Made by a program: the position numbers and the translations under genes | Notes under the pieces: generated by a model | What the model was told of the DNA's origin: nothing | The model's database searches: none | The model's input: the letters and a program-made list of their open reading frames with translations, nothing else | Shown: in pieces, positions 33,301 to 44,167 of the stretch | How positions within the stretch are numbered: position 1 is the first letter of the stretch | Layout of the letters: every line of letters begins with the position of its first letter | Origin: DATHTC01 sp035456465 | GTDB taxonomy: Bacteria > Actinomycetota > Thermoleophilia > Gaiellales > Gaiellaceae | Assembly: GCA_035456465.1 (NCBI GenBank) | Contig: DATIDD010000033.1 | Location: 32,051-96,050, forward strand | Direction: 5' to 3' | Length of the DNA: 64,000 bases

Positions 33301-35511
33301 CTAGGCTGCGACCGGCAGCGCCGGCGCGTCGGGGGCCCGCTCGTGCTCGAGCTGCGGCAGCCACTCGAGCCAGCGCGGCAGGTACCAGTTCCAGTCGCCA
33401 AGCAGCTTCATCGCCGCGGGGAGCAACACCGCGCGGACGATCGTCGCGTCGATGAGGACGGCGACCGCGAGCCCGACGCCGAACTGCTTGAGCATGATGA
33501 TCGAGAGCGTCCCGAAGATCGAGAACACGAAGACCATCACGATCGCGGCGCTCGTCACGACGCCGGCCGTCGACTTGATGCCGTGGGCGACCGCGTCCTC
33601 GGTCCGCATCCCGCGGTCGTACGCCTCCCGCACGCGGCTCAGGATGAACACGTGGTAGTCCATCGAGAGCCCGAACAGGATCACGAACATGAAGACCGGG
33701 AGGAACGCCATCACGCCGCCGGTGTAGTCGAAGCCGAGCAGGTCCTTCCCCCAGCCGTGCTGGAAGACGAGGGTGAGGACGCCGAACGCGGCCGCGACGG
33801 ACAGCAGGTTGAGCACGACGGCCTTCGCCGCGATCACGACCGAGCGGAACGACACGAGCAGCAGGCCGAACGCGAACACGAGCACGAACGCGAAGACCCA
33901 CGGCGCGGACGAACGCATCTGCTCGTTCCAGTCGATCGACTGCGCCGTGCCGCCGGTGACGGCCACCTCGACGTCGTCGAGCGAGCCGACGGTCGCGGGG
34001 AGGATCTCGTCGCGGAGGGTGGCGACGGCGCCGTTCGAGACGTCGTCCGAGCCCTTGCCGGCGAGCGGGATGTCGACCACCGTGGCGTCGCCGCTGTGGC
34101 TGACGGACACGTCGATCGGCTCGTACATGACGCCCGACGCGACGGCCTTCCGCTTCAGATCGGCGATCGCGGCCTGCGTCTCCGGCGAGGTCACGTTCCC
34201 CTTCAAGACCACCCGTGCGGGGTTCGCCTCGCCCGGGAACGCCGACTGGATCCGGTTGTAGATCTGGACGGCGTTCAGGTCCTGCGGCAGCGCCTCGGGG
34301 CCGGGCGTCACGGTCTTCATGCCGATCGCCGGGGCGGCGAGCGCGAGCAGCACGGCAGTCGCCGCGATCGCGGAGACGAGCGGGCGCCGGAGCACGCGCT
34401 CGAGGATCCACGACCAGGCCCCGCCCTCGGCGCCGTTGCGGCGGAGCCGGTGCAGGAACGGGATGCGGCCCTTGTCGACCCTGTCGCCGAGCTTCGAGAG
34501 CAGCGCCGGCAGCACGGTCAGGGAGCCGAGCACGGCGATCGCGACCACGAGGATCGTGCCCAGCGCGAACGACGAGAACGTCGGGTCGCCGGTGAGGAAC
34601 ATGCCGGCCATCGAGACCATCACGGTGATGCCGGAGATGAGGACGGAGCGTCCCGAGGTGGCGGCGGCGGCCTCGAGCGCAGCTGCCTCGCTGCGGCCGG
34701 CGGCGCGCTCCTCGCGCTCCCGCTTGATGTAGAACATCGCGTAGTCGACGCCGACGGCGAGGCCGATCAGCAGGATGACGGCGAAGATGTTCTCGTCGAC
34801 CGGCATCAGCTGGCTCGGCAGGGCGAGCAGGCCCATCGTCGCGAACACGGCCGAGAGCGCGAGCAGCAGCGGAAGCCCCGCGGCCACGATCGCGCCGAAG
34901 GCGAGCACGAGGATCGCGAGCGTGACCGGCAGCGAGAGCTCCCCGGCCTTCGCGAGGTCCTTGTTGAACACCTCGTTCAGCTCGCGGTTCGAGCTCCCGT
35001 CGCCGAACTCGCCGACGAAGACCTGCGGGTGCGCCGCGGCGGCCGCCGCGACCGCCGCCTCGACGGGCTCGACGATGTTCTCGGCGTCCTTGCGCTCGCC
35101 GGTGAGCTCGAAGTGGACGATCGCCGAACGGCCGTCACGCGAGACCATCTGCGCGTGGTCGGGGTCGAGCGGCGACTCGACGTTGCGGACGACGGGGAGC
35201 TTCGAGATCCGGGCGACGACGTCGTCGATCGTCGCGCGGAACTCGGCGTCCTTCGTCGTGAGCGTCTTGCTCTGGACGAGCACCTCCTCGGCCGGCGCCT
35301 GCGGGAACTCGTCGCGGAGGATCTGCTCCGCGCGGCCGGACTCGCCGGGGATCGTGCTGTCGGGATCGATGTTCTTCGTGCCGACGGCGGCGCCGATGAC
35401 GAACGCCGCGATCACGAACGCGAGCCAGCCGAAGATCGCGATCTTGCGGTGGCTCGCGCTCCAGCGGCCCATCCGGGCCGCGATGTTGTTCGAGCGCTTC
35501 ATGGGGGACAT
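33301..35511 (-). CDS. MMPL-family RND transporter
   Basis: 736-aa inner-membrane exporter, proton-driven, probably for lipids or hydrophobic compounds. Architecture: TM1 (IAIFGWLAFVIAAFVIG), extracytoplasmic loop 1, TM2-6, second loop, TM7-12. The proton-relay Asp-Tyr pairs lie in GLAVGVDYAMFY and FGLSMDYHVFILSR, one per half, as in MmpL3-type proteins. ATG 35511 follows AGAAGGAG; an ATG at 35502 is the alternative. No adaptor or MmpS partner is adjacent. Upstream are two-component genes that may control it. Confidence 0.92.
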   Translation of the reverse strand: MSPMKRSNNIAARMGRWSASHRKIAIFGWLAFVIAAFVIGAAVGTKNIDPDSTIPGESGRAEQILRDEFPQAPAEEVLVQSKTLTTKDAEFRATIDDVVARISKLPVVRNVESPLDPDHAQMVSRDGRSAIVHFELTGERKDAENIVEPVEAAVAAAAAAHPQVFVGEFGDGSSNRELNEVFNKDLAKAGELSLPVTLAILVLAFGAIVAAGLPLLLALSAVFATMGLLALPSQLMPVDENIFAVILLIGLAVGVDYAMFYIKREREERAAGRSEAAALEAAAATSGRSVLISGITVMVSMAGMFLTGDPTFSSFALGTILVVAIAVLGSLTVLPALLSKLGDRVDKGRIPFLHRLRRNGAEGGAWSWILERVLRRPLVSAIAATAVLLALAAPAIGMKTVTPGPEALPQDLNAVQIYNRIQSAFPGEANPARVVLKGNVTSPETQAAIADLKRKAVASGVMYEPIDVSVSHSGDATVVDIPLAGKGSDDVSNGAVATLRDEILPATVGSLDDVEVAVTGGTAQSIDWNEQMRSSAPWVFAFVLVFAFGLLLVSFRSVVIAAKAVVLNLLSVAAAFGVLTLVFQHGWGKDLLGFDYTGGVMAFLPVFMFVILFGLSMDYHVFILSRVREAYDRGMRTEDAVAHGIKSTAGVVTSAAIVMVFVFSIFGTLSIIMLKQFGVGLAVAVLIDATIVRAVLLPAAMKLLGDWNWYLPRWLEWLPQLEHERAPDAPALPVAA

Positions 35512-35609
35512 GAGGATCGGATCTCCTTCTGGTTCGAGGTGATCCGAGCTTCGCCGACGCGGCGCCGCCGCAACAGGCGGCGGGCAGGCGTCTGCGGGTG
35601 TGGGTTTCC

Positions 35610-36800
35610 CTAGCCCCGGAGGTAGGTCAGCACCGCCAGCACCCGGCGGTGATCCTCCGACGAGGCGGGGAGGCGGAGCTTCTGGAAGATGCTCGTCACG
35701 TGCTTCTCGACGGCGCGGGGCGTGATGAACAGGCGCTCCGAGATCGCCTGGTTCGAGCGACCCTCGGCCATCAGCTCGAGCACCTCGCGCTCGCGGGGCG
35801 AGAGGCCCTCGAGCGGATCCTCGCGCCGACGGCGGCCGACGAGCTGGCTCACGACCGTCGGGTCGAGCGCGGAGCCGCCCTCGCCGACGCGCCGCACCGC
35901 GGAAGCGAACTCGTCGACGTCCGAGACCCGGTCCTTCAGCAGGTAGCCGACGCCCTCGGCCGACTCCGACAGCAGCTCCATCGCGTACGCCGGCTCGACG
36001 TACTGCGACAGCACGAGCACGCCGGTGGCCGGGAACCGCTCGCGGATCTCCTTCGCCGCCCGCAGCCCCTCGTCGGTGTGCGTGGGCGGCATCCGGATGT
36101 CGACGATCGCCACGTCCGGCTTGTGCATGGCGACGTGGCGGAGCACGTCCTCGCGCGTGCCCGACTGCGCCGCGACCTCGAATCCCGACTCCTCGAGCAG
36201 CCGGACGATCCCCTCCCGCAGGAGGACGGAGTCGTCGGCGATCACGATCTTCATCCGCGCCTCGGCGGGGACGGCGTCGCGGAGCCGGGGATGGTCGGCG
36301 TCGCCGAGCTGGAACAGGCGCTCCGGCTGCGGGAGGTCGCGCAGGCGGAAGGTGCCGAGCTCGCGGAGCGGCGCATCTGAGAGGAGGTTAACCGTCGGCT
36401 CGGAGAGGAGCACCTGCCCGCCGTGCCCGGCGGCCGCGATCCGGTGGGCGCGGTGCACCTCGACGCCCACGTACCCGTCCTGTGCGACCATCGGGACGCC
36501 GGTGTGGAGGCCGACCCGGATGCGGACGCTCGTCTCGCCCGGCCAGTCCTCGCCGGCGACCCGCCGCTGGGCCTCGCGGGCGGCGCGCAGCGCGGCGTCC
36601 GGTGCGGCGAACGCGGCGAAGATCTCGTCGCCGTGCGCGTCCACGACGGTGCCGCCCTCGTCGGCGATCGCGTCCCGGAGCACCACCCTGATCCGGGCGA
36701 GCACCTCGCCCCACTGGGCTCCGAGCAGGTGCGCGAGGCGCGTCGAGCCCTCGACGTCCGCGCAGAGGAAGGTCACGGCACCGTTCGGAAGCTCGGTCAC
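35610..36800 (-). CDS. Class III cyclase-like domain fused to NarL/LuxR response regulator
   Basis: 396-aa signalling protein with an uncommon order: cyclase-homology domain (1-175), receiver (about 184-300), LuxR helix-turn-helix (about 330-396). Cyclase: FLCADVEGSTRLA and HGDEIFAAF retain the metal Asp residues, but the transition-state Asn is replaced (GVEVHRAHRIAAAGHGG), so catalysis is uncertain. Receiver: MKIVIADDSVLLREG, phospho-Asp in VAIVDIRMPP, Lys in YLLKDRV. HTH: GLSPREREVLELMAEGRSNQ. GTG start; TACGGT (36807-36812 complement) exactly 6 nt upstream indicates its own leaderless promoter within the 24-nt gap after the kinase gene. Confidence 0.88.
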   Translation of the reverse strand: MTELPNGAVTFLCADVEGSTRLAHLLGAQWGEVLARIRVVLRDAIADEGGTVVDAHGDEIFAAFAAPDAALRAAREAQRRVAGEDWPGETSVRIRVGLHTGVPMVAQDGYVGVEVHRAHRIAAAGHGGQVLLSEPTVNLLSDAPLRELGTFRLRDLPQPERLFQLGDADHPRLRDAVPAEARMKIVIADDSVLLREGIVRLLEESGFEVAAQSGTREDVLRHVAMHKPDVAIVDIRMPPTHTDEGLRAAKEIRERFPATGVLVLSQYVEPAYAMELLSESAEGVGYLLKDRVSDVDEFASAVRRVGEGGSALDPTVVSQLVGRRRREDPLEGLSPREREVLELMAEGRSNQAISERLFITPRAVEKHVTSIFQKLRLPASSEDHRRVLAVLTYLRG

Positions 36801-36824
36801 GCCGCAACCGTATCGGCGCGGCCG

Positions 36825-39683
36825 CTAGAGCGGGATGTCGGCGCGGACGACCGTCCCGGAGCCGGGAGGGCTCCGGACGGTGAGCGTCCCGTCGAGCGCC
36901 GAGACGCGGTCGGCGAGACCGCGGAGGCCCGAGCCCGCCCCCGCCTCGGCTCCGCCCACGCCGTCGTCCCTCACCTCGACGACCACGCGCCCGTCGTCGC
37001 GCGCGACGCGCACCGTCGCCTCGTTCGCCTGGGCGTACTTCGCGACGTTCGCGAGCGCCTCCGAGACGACGAAGTAGGCGGCCGCCTCGACGGGCTCGGG
37101 GAGCCGTTCGGGCGGCGCCTCGACGCTCACGGGCAGCGGCGCCCGCGCGGCGAGCGTCTCGAGCGCCGGGCCGAGACCGCGCTCGGTGAGGACGGCGGGG
37201 TGGATCCCGCGCGCGAGCTCGCGGAGCTCCTCGAGCGCCCGCGCCAGCTCGTCGCGGGCGGCGACGAGGACGTCCTCGGCGCCCTGCGGGTCCTTCGCGA
37301 GCTTCGCCTGCGCGAGGCGCAGCGCGAGCGACAGCGACACGAGCCGCTGCTGCGCGCCGTCGTGGAGGTTCCGCTCCAGGCGGCGCCGCGCGTCGTCGGC
37401 GGCGTGCACGATGCGCGCGCGGGAGGCGGCGAGCTCCTTCTGCTGGCGCTGCAGGTGGGTGATGTCCTGGGCCGCGAGGAGGAAGCGCGGCAGCCCCTCG
37501 TCGTCCGGCAGCGGCGTCGCGCTCCAGGCGACGACGAGCTCCTCGCCGACCGCCGTGCGCCAGCGCCCCTCCCGCTCGTCCGAGCCGGGGTGTCTCGCGA
37601 ACTCGCGGAAGGCCCGGCGGGTCGCCTCGCGCTCCTCCTTCGCGACGAAGATGTCCCAGAAGGGGCGGCCGGCGACGCGGGCGTCGCCGTCGACGTAGCC
37701 CATCAGCTCCACGCCGCGGCGGTTGACGCGCAGGATCCCGCCGCGGCCGTCGACGAGGATGAGGATGCTCGGGGCGCCGTTGACGATCCGGTCGGTGAGG
37801 TCGCGCTCGCGCTCGAGCTCGCCGAGCCGTTCCTCGAGCTGCCGGTGGAGCGCGAGCAGCTCGTCGTCCTGCCGGCGCCGCTCGGTGAAGTCGCGGACGA
37901 TCAGCAGGAACTCGTCGTCGTCCACGCGCGCGACCCGGCCCTCGAAGCTCCGCCTGACGCCGCCGAGCACGAGGTCGTACTCGATCGGCTCCGGCCGCCC
38001 GCCCTCGAGCGCCCGCTCGCCGCACGTCATGATCTGCGTCGCCACGTCCGCCGGAAGCACCTCGACGACCTTCCGCCCCATGAACTCCTCCGGCGGGAGG
38101 ATCAGCAGCGACGGGTCGTCCGCCTTGTAGCCGCGGTACACGCCCTCGCGGTCGATGCGGAACATCAGGTCGGGGATCGCGTCGAGCAGCGCGCGGGTGC
38201 GCGCCTCGCTCCGCTCGAGCGCCTCCTCGCGGCGGCGCCGCTGCGAGAAGTCGCGGACGATGAGGATGAACTCGTCCGCGCCGCTCGCGACGACGCGGCC
38301 CTCGTACGTCCGCCCGTCCCCGTCGAAGTCGAGCTCGTACTCGACCGTCTGGGGCTCGCCCGTGGCGAGCGCGCGGCGCCCTGCTCGCATGATCACGTCG
38401 GCGACGGCCTCGGGCAGCCGGTCGTGGACGCCCCGCCCGACCACCTCGGCCGTGTACAGGTCACGCAGCGTCTCGGCCTTGTAGTCGAGGTAGGTGCCGT
38501 CGCGGGCGATCCGGAACATCAGGTCGGGGATCGCGTCCAGCAGCGCGCGCGTGCGCGTCTCGCTGCGGTGCAGCTCCTCGTACCGCTTCTCGTTCTCGAT
38601 CGTCATCCCGGCGGCGGCGGCGACCGCGTCGAGCAACCCGCGGTTCTCGAGCAGCTGGACGTCGTGGATCATCGTCGCGACCGGCTTGCCGTGCCGCTCG
38701 ACCGTCGTCGCCCAGCGCGTGTCCCCCGGCTCCGGCGTGGGGTGGGGATGGCCGAGCCGATCGAGGAAGCGGCCCTGCTCCTCGTCCCAGTGCACGAGCG
38801 CCAGCGTCGGGTCGCGCAGCACGCGGCGCAACGCGTCCTCGAGCCCCGCCGGCTCCTTCCCCTCGCCCAGCTCGAGCACGAGCTGGCTCACGGCCGCGCG
38901 CGAGAGCCGCCGCTCGAGCACGCCGTAGAGGAAGGCGAGCGGAACGAGCAGGAACGCGACGACCGTCGTCCACCCGAGCACGTTCAGCAGCCGGTCGGAC
39001 AGCCAGCCGAGCGCGAACGCCGCGGTCAGGAGCGCCACGGTCAGGCCCGAGCTGAGGTACACGGGCGCGAGCGCGCGCCGCTGGGCCGGCGTGGCCGCGC
39101 GGAAGCGGCGCACGAGCAGGACACCCGTCGCGGTCGTCACGACGACTGCGAGGCCCTGCACGACCGCGAGCACCACCCGAGCCGCCGTCTCGCGGTCCAC
39201 GACCTGGAGCTCGTTCGCGGGGCAGGCCGCGTCGCCGCCGCAGCCGAGGGCGTCGGGGTCGGCGAACAGGAGGAACGTGACCTGGCCCACGGTCGCGAGG
39301 ACGAACGCGGCGGCGACGAGCACGGTCGACGTCCGCCCTTCGAGCCGGCCGGACGGGTACGCGAGCACGAGCAGCAGGAAGAAGGCGTACGGCAGCGAGC
39401 TGAGCGCGACGCCGAGCGTGAACAGCGTCGAGTCGTTCGCCTGCGAGAGCGCGCCGAGGAACCACGTGAAGCCGACCAGCGTCATCAGCTTCCCGGTGCG
39501 GTTGGCGGGGCGGCGCGACCAGGCGATCAGCCCGGTGGCGACGAAGGCCAGGCCGACGGACCCCGCCAGCACGCTCGTCACGAGCGGATTCGCCTCGTGC
39601 TCGCTCGTCGCCACCAGCACCAGCGAGCCGGCGCCGAGCACCAGCGCGAACGTCCAGAGCGAGACAGCCGTGCGGATCGTCAC
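36825..39683 (-). CDS. Membrane sensor histidine kinase, three PAS, NarX/DesK type
   Basis: 952 aa. About eight transmembrane helices fill the first 260 residues, followed by a GAF-like segment, PAS1 and PAS2 (near-identical starts TRALLDAIPDLMFRI, about 119 aa apart), PAS3 (RIVNGAPSILILVDGRGGIL), a HisKA_3 domain with the phospho-His in RRLERNLHDGAQQRLVSLS, and a HATPase with DDGVGG and GSGLRGLADR. HisKA_3 kinases pair with LuxR-type regulators, so the downstream cyclase-REC-LuxR protein is the likely partner. GTG start with TACCTT (39691-39696 complement) 7 nt upstream, again leaderless. Confidence 0.92.
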   Translation of the reverse strand: MTIRTAVSLWTFALVLGAGSLVLVATSEHEANPLVTSVLAGSVGLAFVATGLIAWSRRPANRTGKLMTLVGFTWFLGALSQANDSTLFTLGVALSSLPYAFFLLLVLAYPSGRLEGRTSTVLVAAAFVLATVGQVTFLLFADPDALGCGGDAACPANELQVVDRETAARVVLAVVQGLAVVVTTATGVLLVRRFRAATPAQRRALAPVYLSSGLTVALLTAAFALGWLSDRLLNVLGWTTVVAFLLVPLAFLYGVLERRLSRAAVSQLVLELGEGKEPAGLEDALRRVLRDPTLALVHWDEEQGRFLDRLGHPHPTPEPGDTRWATTVERHGKPVATMIHDVQLLENRGLLDAVAAAAGMTIENEKRYEELHRSETRTRALLDAIPDLMFRIARDGTYLDYKAETLRDLYTAEVVGRGVHDRLPEAVADVIMRAGRRALATGEPQTVEYELDFDGDGRTYEGRVVASGADEFILIVRDFSQRRRREEALERSEARTRALLDAIPDLMFRIDREGVYRGYKADDPSLLILPPEEFMGRKVVEVLPADVATQIMTCGERALEGGRPEPIEYDLVLGGVRRSFEGRVARVDDDEFLLIVRDFTERRRQDDELLALHRQLEERLGELERERDLTDRIVNGAPSILILVDGRGGILRVNRRGVELMGYVDGDARVAGRPFWDIFVAKEEREATRRAFREFARHPGSDEREGRWRTAVGEELVVAWSATPLPDDEGLPRFLLAAQDITHLQRQQKELAASRARIVHAADDARRRLERNLHDGAQQRLVSLSLALRLAQAKLAKDPQGAEDVLVAARDELARALEELRELARGIHPAVLTERGLGPALETLAARAPLPVSVEAPPERLPEPVEAAAYFVVSEALANVAKYAQANEATVRVARDDGRVVVEVRDDGVGGAEAGAGSGLRGLADRVSALDGTLTVRSPPGSGTVVRADIPL
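38157..38566 (-). repeat. Internal PAS duplication in the sensor kinase gene
   Basis: The stretch beginning at 38157 recurs near 38511 with only a few substitutions over about 55 bases, one PAS unit (about 357 bp) apart. It encodes the shared TRALLDAIPDLMFRI start of PAS1 and PAS2 and indicates a fairly recent in-frame duplication. Confidence 0.7.
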
Positions 39684-39726
39684 GGTGCGGAAGGTAGCCC
39701 GCGTCGCGACGCCGATGTCGCTGGCG

Positions 39727-40077
39727 TCATGCCAGCAGGTCGGCGAGGACGGGCCCGCACAGCTCCGCCTTCGCGATGAACCCCGCGGCGCCCGACTCCT
39801 CGATCTTCGAGCCGTAGTCGGCGCGGTCGCGGCTCGAGACGAGCACGACGCGCGGCCCCGCGTTCACGCTCAGCCTCGACGCGACCTCGAACCCGTCGAG
39901 GTCCGGAAGCTGGACGTCGAGCAGCACCACGTCCGGGCTGAGCTCCGCGACCTGGTCGAGCGCCGAGCCCCCGTCCTCCGCCTCGCCGACGACGTCGAAC
40001 CCCTCCGCCTCCAGCAGCTCCCGCGCGCTCGCCCGGAAGCTCGGATGGTCGTCGACGATCAAGACACGTGTGGTCAC
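39727..40077 (-). CDS. Stand-alone receiver-domain response regulator
   Basis: 116-aa CheY-like protein: VLIVDDHPSFRAS (acidic pocket), phospho-Asp in VVLLDVQLPDLDG, switch Ser in VVLVSSRD and Lys in GFIAKAEL. No output domain. GTG start at 40077. It lies 43 nt upstream of the PAS kinase on the same strand, so it may be a phosphate sink or shuttle for that system. CGTATACG (40109-40116), a palindrome containing a possible -10, lies 32 nt upstream. Confidence 0.88.
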   Translation of the reverse strand: MTTRVLIVDDHPSFRASARELLEAEGFDVVGEAEDGGSALDQVAELSPDVVLLDVQLPDLDGFEVASRLSVNAGPRVVLVSSRDRADYGSKIEESGAAGFIAKAELCGPVLADLLA

Positions 40078-40149
40078 AAACGCATCGTCGCCCGCTGCGC
40101 GGCCCGAGCGTATACGGGTAGCCGCACCTTTCGAGAGCGACCGGCCCGC

Positions 40150-41619
40150 TCAGACGGGGACGGCGTCCCGCCCGCGGCCGTTGCCGCGCGCCTGCAGCGC
40201 CTGCACCGCCTTGACCGCGAGCCACAGCTCCATCCGCTCCGACGGCGTGTCGGGATGGCGTCCGGTCTGCTCCTGGAGCCGCTCCATCCGGTACCGCAGC
40301 GTGTGCCGGTGGACGCCGAGCTTGTCCGCGGCCTCGCTCCAGCGGCAGCCGGAGTCGAGCAGCGTCCGCAGCGACTCGACGAGGGGCCCCGAGCGCGCGA
40401 CCGGTCCGAGCACCCGGTCGACGAACGCCTCGAGGTTCGCGTCGGGCAGACCGAGGAGGAGCTCGAGCGAGCCGAGGTCGTGGTAGGAGGCGATCGGGCC
40501 CGCGCCGGCGTCGATCGCCGCGCGCGCCTCGAGCAGGCTGCGGCCGAGCCCTCGACCCGTCTCCGGGCGGCCGACGCCGACCCGCGCCGTCGGCTCCGAG
40601 GCGACGACCGCCTCGGCCATCGCCAGCACCTCCTCCTCGCCCTCGGCCTCGAGCAGGAACGCGGCGCGGTCGCGTCGCGCGGCGGAGAGGTACGAGGCCG
40701 CGTGGGCGTCGAGCTCCCGCGCGACGGCGGCACGCAGCCGCTCGCTCGAGCCCTCGGCGCCCGGCACCGCGAGCAGCGCCGCGTACCGCCGACTCGGGTC
40801 GAGCCCGAAGGCGGAGATGCGTCGCGCCACGTCACGCTCGTCCAGGCGGTCGTGCTCGAGGTCCTCGAGCAGGTCGCCCGCGAGGCGGAGCTCCGCCGCC
40901 GACACGGCGCGCCGTCGCGAGAGCTCGAACGCGAGCGCCGTCCGGCCGTGGTTGAGCACGAGCCGGTCGTACTCGCCGAGCGGGACGCGGTCCCGCGCCA
41001 CCTTCAGCACCGCGGCCTCGCCGTGGGCGACCACGGGGAGCTCGAGCGCTCCGTCGAACGAGAGGCGGCGGCCCGCGTGACGCTCGCCGACGACGCGGCC
41101 GCTCTCGTCGACGAGCGCGAGCGAGCAGCGCAGCCGCTCGCACAGGATCGCGAGCAGCGCCTGGACGCCGCGGCCGTCGAGCACCGCCTGCGCGAGCCGC
41201 TCCTGCACCTCGAGCGCCTGGTTGACCCGGTCGAGCTCCTCGTTCGCGAGGTACGTGAAGGCCGCCTTCGTGAGCGCGATGAACGGCGTGTCGTAGGGGA
41301 CGGCGATCACGGGGAAGCCGCGCCGGTTCGCCTCTTCCACCACCGGCACGGGCACGTCGGCGAAGCCGAAGCCGAGGCCGAAGCAGAGTCCCGCGAGGCC
41401 GTGGTCCGCCAGCCGCTTGACGTACGCGCGCTGGCTCGAGCCGAGGTCGCCGACGCCGAGGCCGGTGGTCAGCAGGAGCTCGCCGCCCTCCAGCCACGCG
41501 GTGGGGTCGGAGAGCTCCGAGACGTGCAGCCAGCGGATCTCGTTGCCGAGCCCCTCGGAGCCGGCCGCGACCGAGAGCGACAGGCCCGGCAGGCCGGCGA
41601 TGTCGCGGACGGTCAGCAC
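40150..41619 (-). CDS. PucR-family transcriptional regulator
   Basis: 489-aa activator-type regulator. N-terminal PucR domain (LTVRDIAGLPGLSL, LLLTTGLG, RGFPVIAVPYDTPF), a middle GGDEF-like/CdaR segment (RVGVGRPETGRGLG, ARAAIDAG) and the C-terminal PucR HTH (LVESLRTLLDSGCRWSEAAD, KLGVHRHTLRYRMERL). Such proteins control purine or gamma-aminobutyrate/polyamine catabolism; here it is divergent from a gabT-transporter operon, which it most likely activates. GTG start at 41619; TAGCGT (41662-41667 complement) could be its -10. Confidence 0.9.
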   Translation of the reverse strand: MLTVRDIAGLPGLSLSVAAGSEGLGNEIRWLHVSELSDPTAWLEGGELLLTTGLGVGDLGSSQRAYVKRLADHGLAGLCFGLGFGFADVPVPVVEEANRRGFPVIAVPYDTPFIALTKAAFTYLANEELDRVNQALEVQERLAQAVLDGRGVQALLAILCERLRCSLALVDESGRVVGERHAGRRLSFDGALELPVVAHGEAAVLKVARDRVPLGEYDRLVLNHGRTALAFELSRRRAVSAAELRLAGDLLEDLEHDRLDERDVARRISAFGLDPSRRYAALLAVPGAEGSSERLRAAVARELDAHAASYLSAARRDRAAFLLEAEGEEEVLAMAEAVVASEPTARVGVGRPETGRGLGRSLLEARAAIDAGAGPIASYHDLGSLELLLGLPDANLEAFVDRVLGPVARSGPLVESLRTLLDSGCRWSEAADKLGVHRHTLRYRMERLQEQTGRHPDTPSERMELWLAVKAVQALQARGNGRGRDAVPV

Positions 41620-41796
41620 GTCACGAGGCGCAGGTCCGGCGCGGGTTCGACACCGCGGCCAACGCTAGCCCGGCCGCTGTCCGACCGCAAGCGGGCTCCA
41701 CCGCACGGATCTTCGCCACCGCGTCCAAATCGACTGCGCCCTTTTGACCCCAGCGGCCGTTGAGCCGTCCGCCCCGGCCGGGCGAGAATCGCCGGG
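41620..41796. promoter_or_regulatory. pucR-gabT divergent control region
   Basis: 177-bp region between the two starts. Seen: TAGCGT on the minus strand (41662-41667), a CAAA-N13-TTTG inverted repeat (41726-41746), TTGACC at 41744-41749 and GAGAAT (41784-41789) 7 nt before the gabT ATG. The inverted repeat is a candidate PucR site; the assignment is tentative. Confidence 0.35.
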
Positions 41797-43096
41797 ATGT
41801 CCCTCCGGGAGCAGACCGCGGCTGCACGCGTCCTGGACGCGCGCGCCCGGTGGGTCGCGCGCGGCGTCTCGACCCCGCGGCTCGTGGTCGACCGGGCCCA
41901 CGGGGCGACGATCGTGGACGTGGACGGCCGCGAGTACGTCGACTTCGCCGGCGGGATCGGCTGTCAGAACACGGGGCACGGGTTCGAGCCGGTCGCGGCC
42001 GCGATCCACGAGCAGGTCGACCGCTACCTGCACCAGTGCTTCATGGTCGGCGTCTACGAGCCGTACGTCGAGGTCTGTCGCCGGCTCGCCGAGCTGTCGC
42101 CGTGCGCCGGCGAGGAGCAGAAGAGCCTGCTCGTCAACTCGGGCGCGGAGGCGGTCGAGAACGCGGTCAAGATCGCCCGCGCCGCGACCGGCCGGCCCGC
42201 CGTGGTCGTGTTCGAGAACGCGTTCCACGGGCGGACGCTGCTGACGATGACGATGACGCACAAGCTGCTCTACCGGCGCGGCTTCGGCCCGTACGCGCCC
42301 GAGGTCTACCGCGTGCCGGCGCCGTACCCGTACCGCGGCGTCACGTCCGACGACTCGATCGCGGCGCTCGAGCGCCTGTTCGTGGCCGAGGTCGACCCGC
42401 GCTCGGTCGCGTGCGTCGTGCTCGAGCCGGTGCAGGGCGAGGGCGGCTTCGTCGTGATGCCGCCGGACTTCCCGGGGCGCCTGGCCGAGCTCTGCGCGAG
42501 CCACGGGATCCTGTACGTCGACGACGAGGTGCAGACGGGCGTCGGCCGCACCGGGCCCGTCTGGGCGATCGAGCACTACGCCGGTGCGGACGGGCGGCGG
42601 GTCGAGCCGGACCTGCTCGTCTCGGGCAAGTCCCTCGGCGGGGGACTCCCGCTCGCCGCCGTCACGGGCCGGGCCGAGCTCATGGATGCGCCCGGCCCCG
42701 GCGGCCTCGGGGGCACCTTCGGCGGCAACCCCGTCTCCTGCGCGGCCGCCCTCGCCGTGCTCGACGCGGTCGCCACCGAGGAGTTCCGCGCCCGGGCCGA
42801 CGAGATCGGCGGCCGCATCCGCGCGAGGCTCGACGAGATCGCGGCGCGCCATCCGGCCGTCGGCGAGGTCCGCGGCCTCGGCCCGATGCTCGCGCTCGAG
42901 CTCGTCGAGGACCCGCAGACGCGTGCGCCGGCGCCGGCGCTCGCCGTGGCCGCGGTGTCGGGCGCCTTCGACCGCGGGCTCGTGCTCCTCGGGTGCGGGC
43001 TGTACGGCAACGTGATCCGCATCCTCGTCCCGCTCGTCGTGACCGACGACGAGCTCGAGCGCGGCCTCGACATCCTCGACGAGTCCCTTGCTGCAG

Positions 43097-43104
<8 letters not shown>
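41797..43104 (+). CDS. gabT: 4-aminobutyrate-type class III aminotransferase
   Basis: PLP enzyme that moves the amino group of GABA or another omega-amine to 2-oxoglutarate. The 435-aa protein shows NSGAEAVENAVKIAR (PLP phosphate site), FENAFHGRTLLTM, VLEPVQGEGGF, the cofactor Asp in YVDDEVQTGVGRTG and the Schiff-base Lys in LLVSGKSLGGGLP. It heads an operon with a polyamine-type ABC transporter under a divergent PucR regulator, favouring a putrescine/GABA substrate, though other omega-amines are possible. ATG 41797; GAGAAT 7 nt upstream is a weak leaderless-type -10. Confidence 0.9.
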
Positions 43105-44163
<1,059 letters not shown>

Positions 44164-44167
<4 letters not shown>

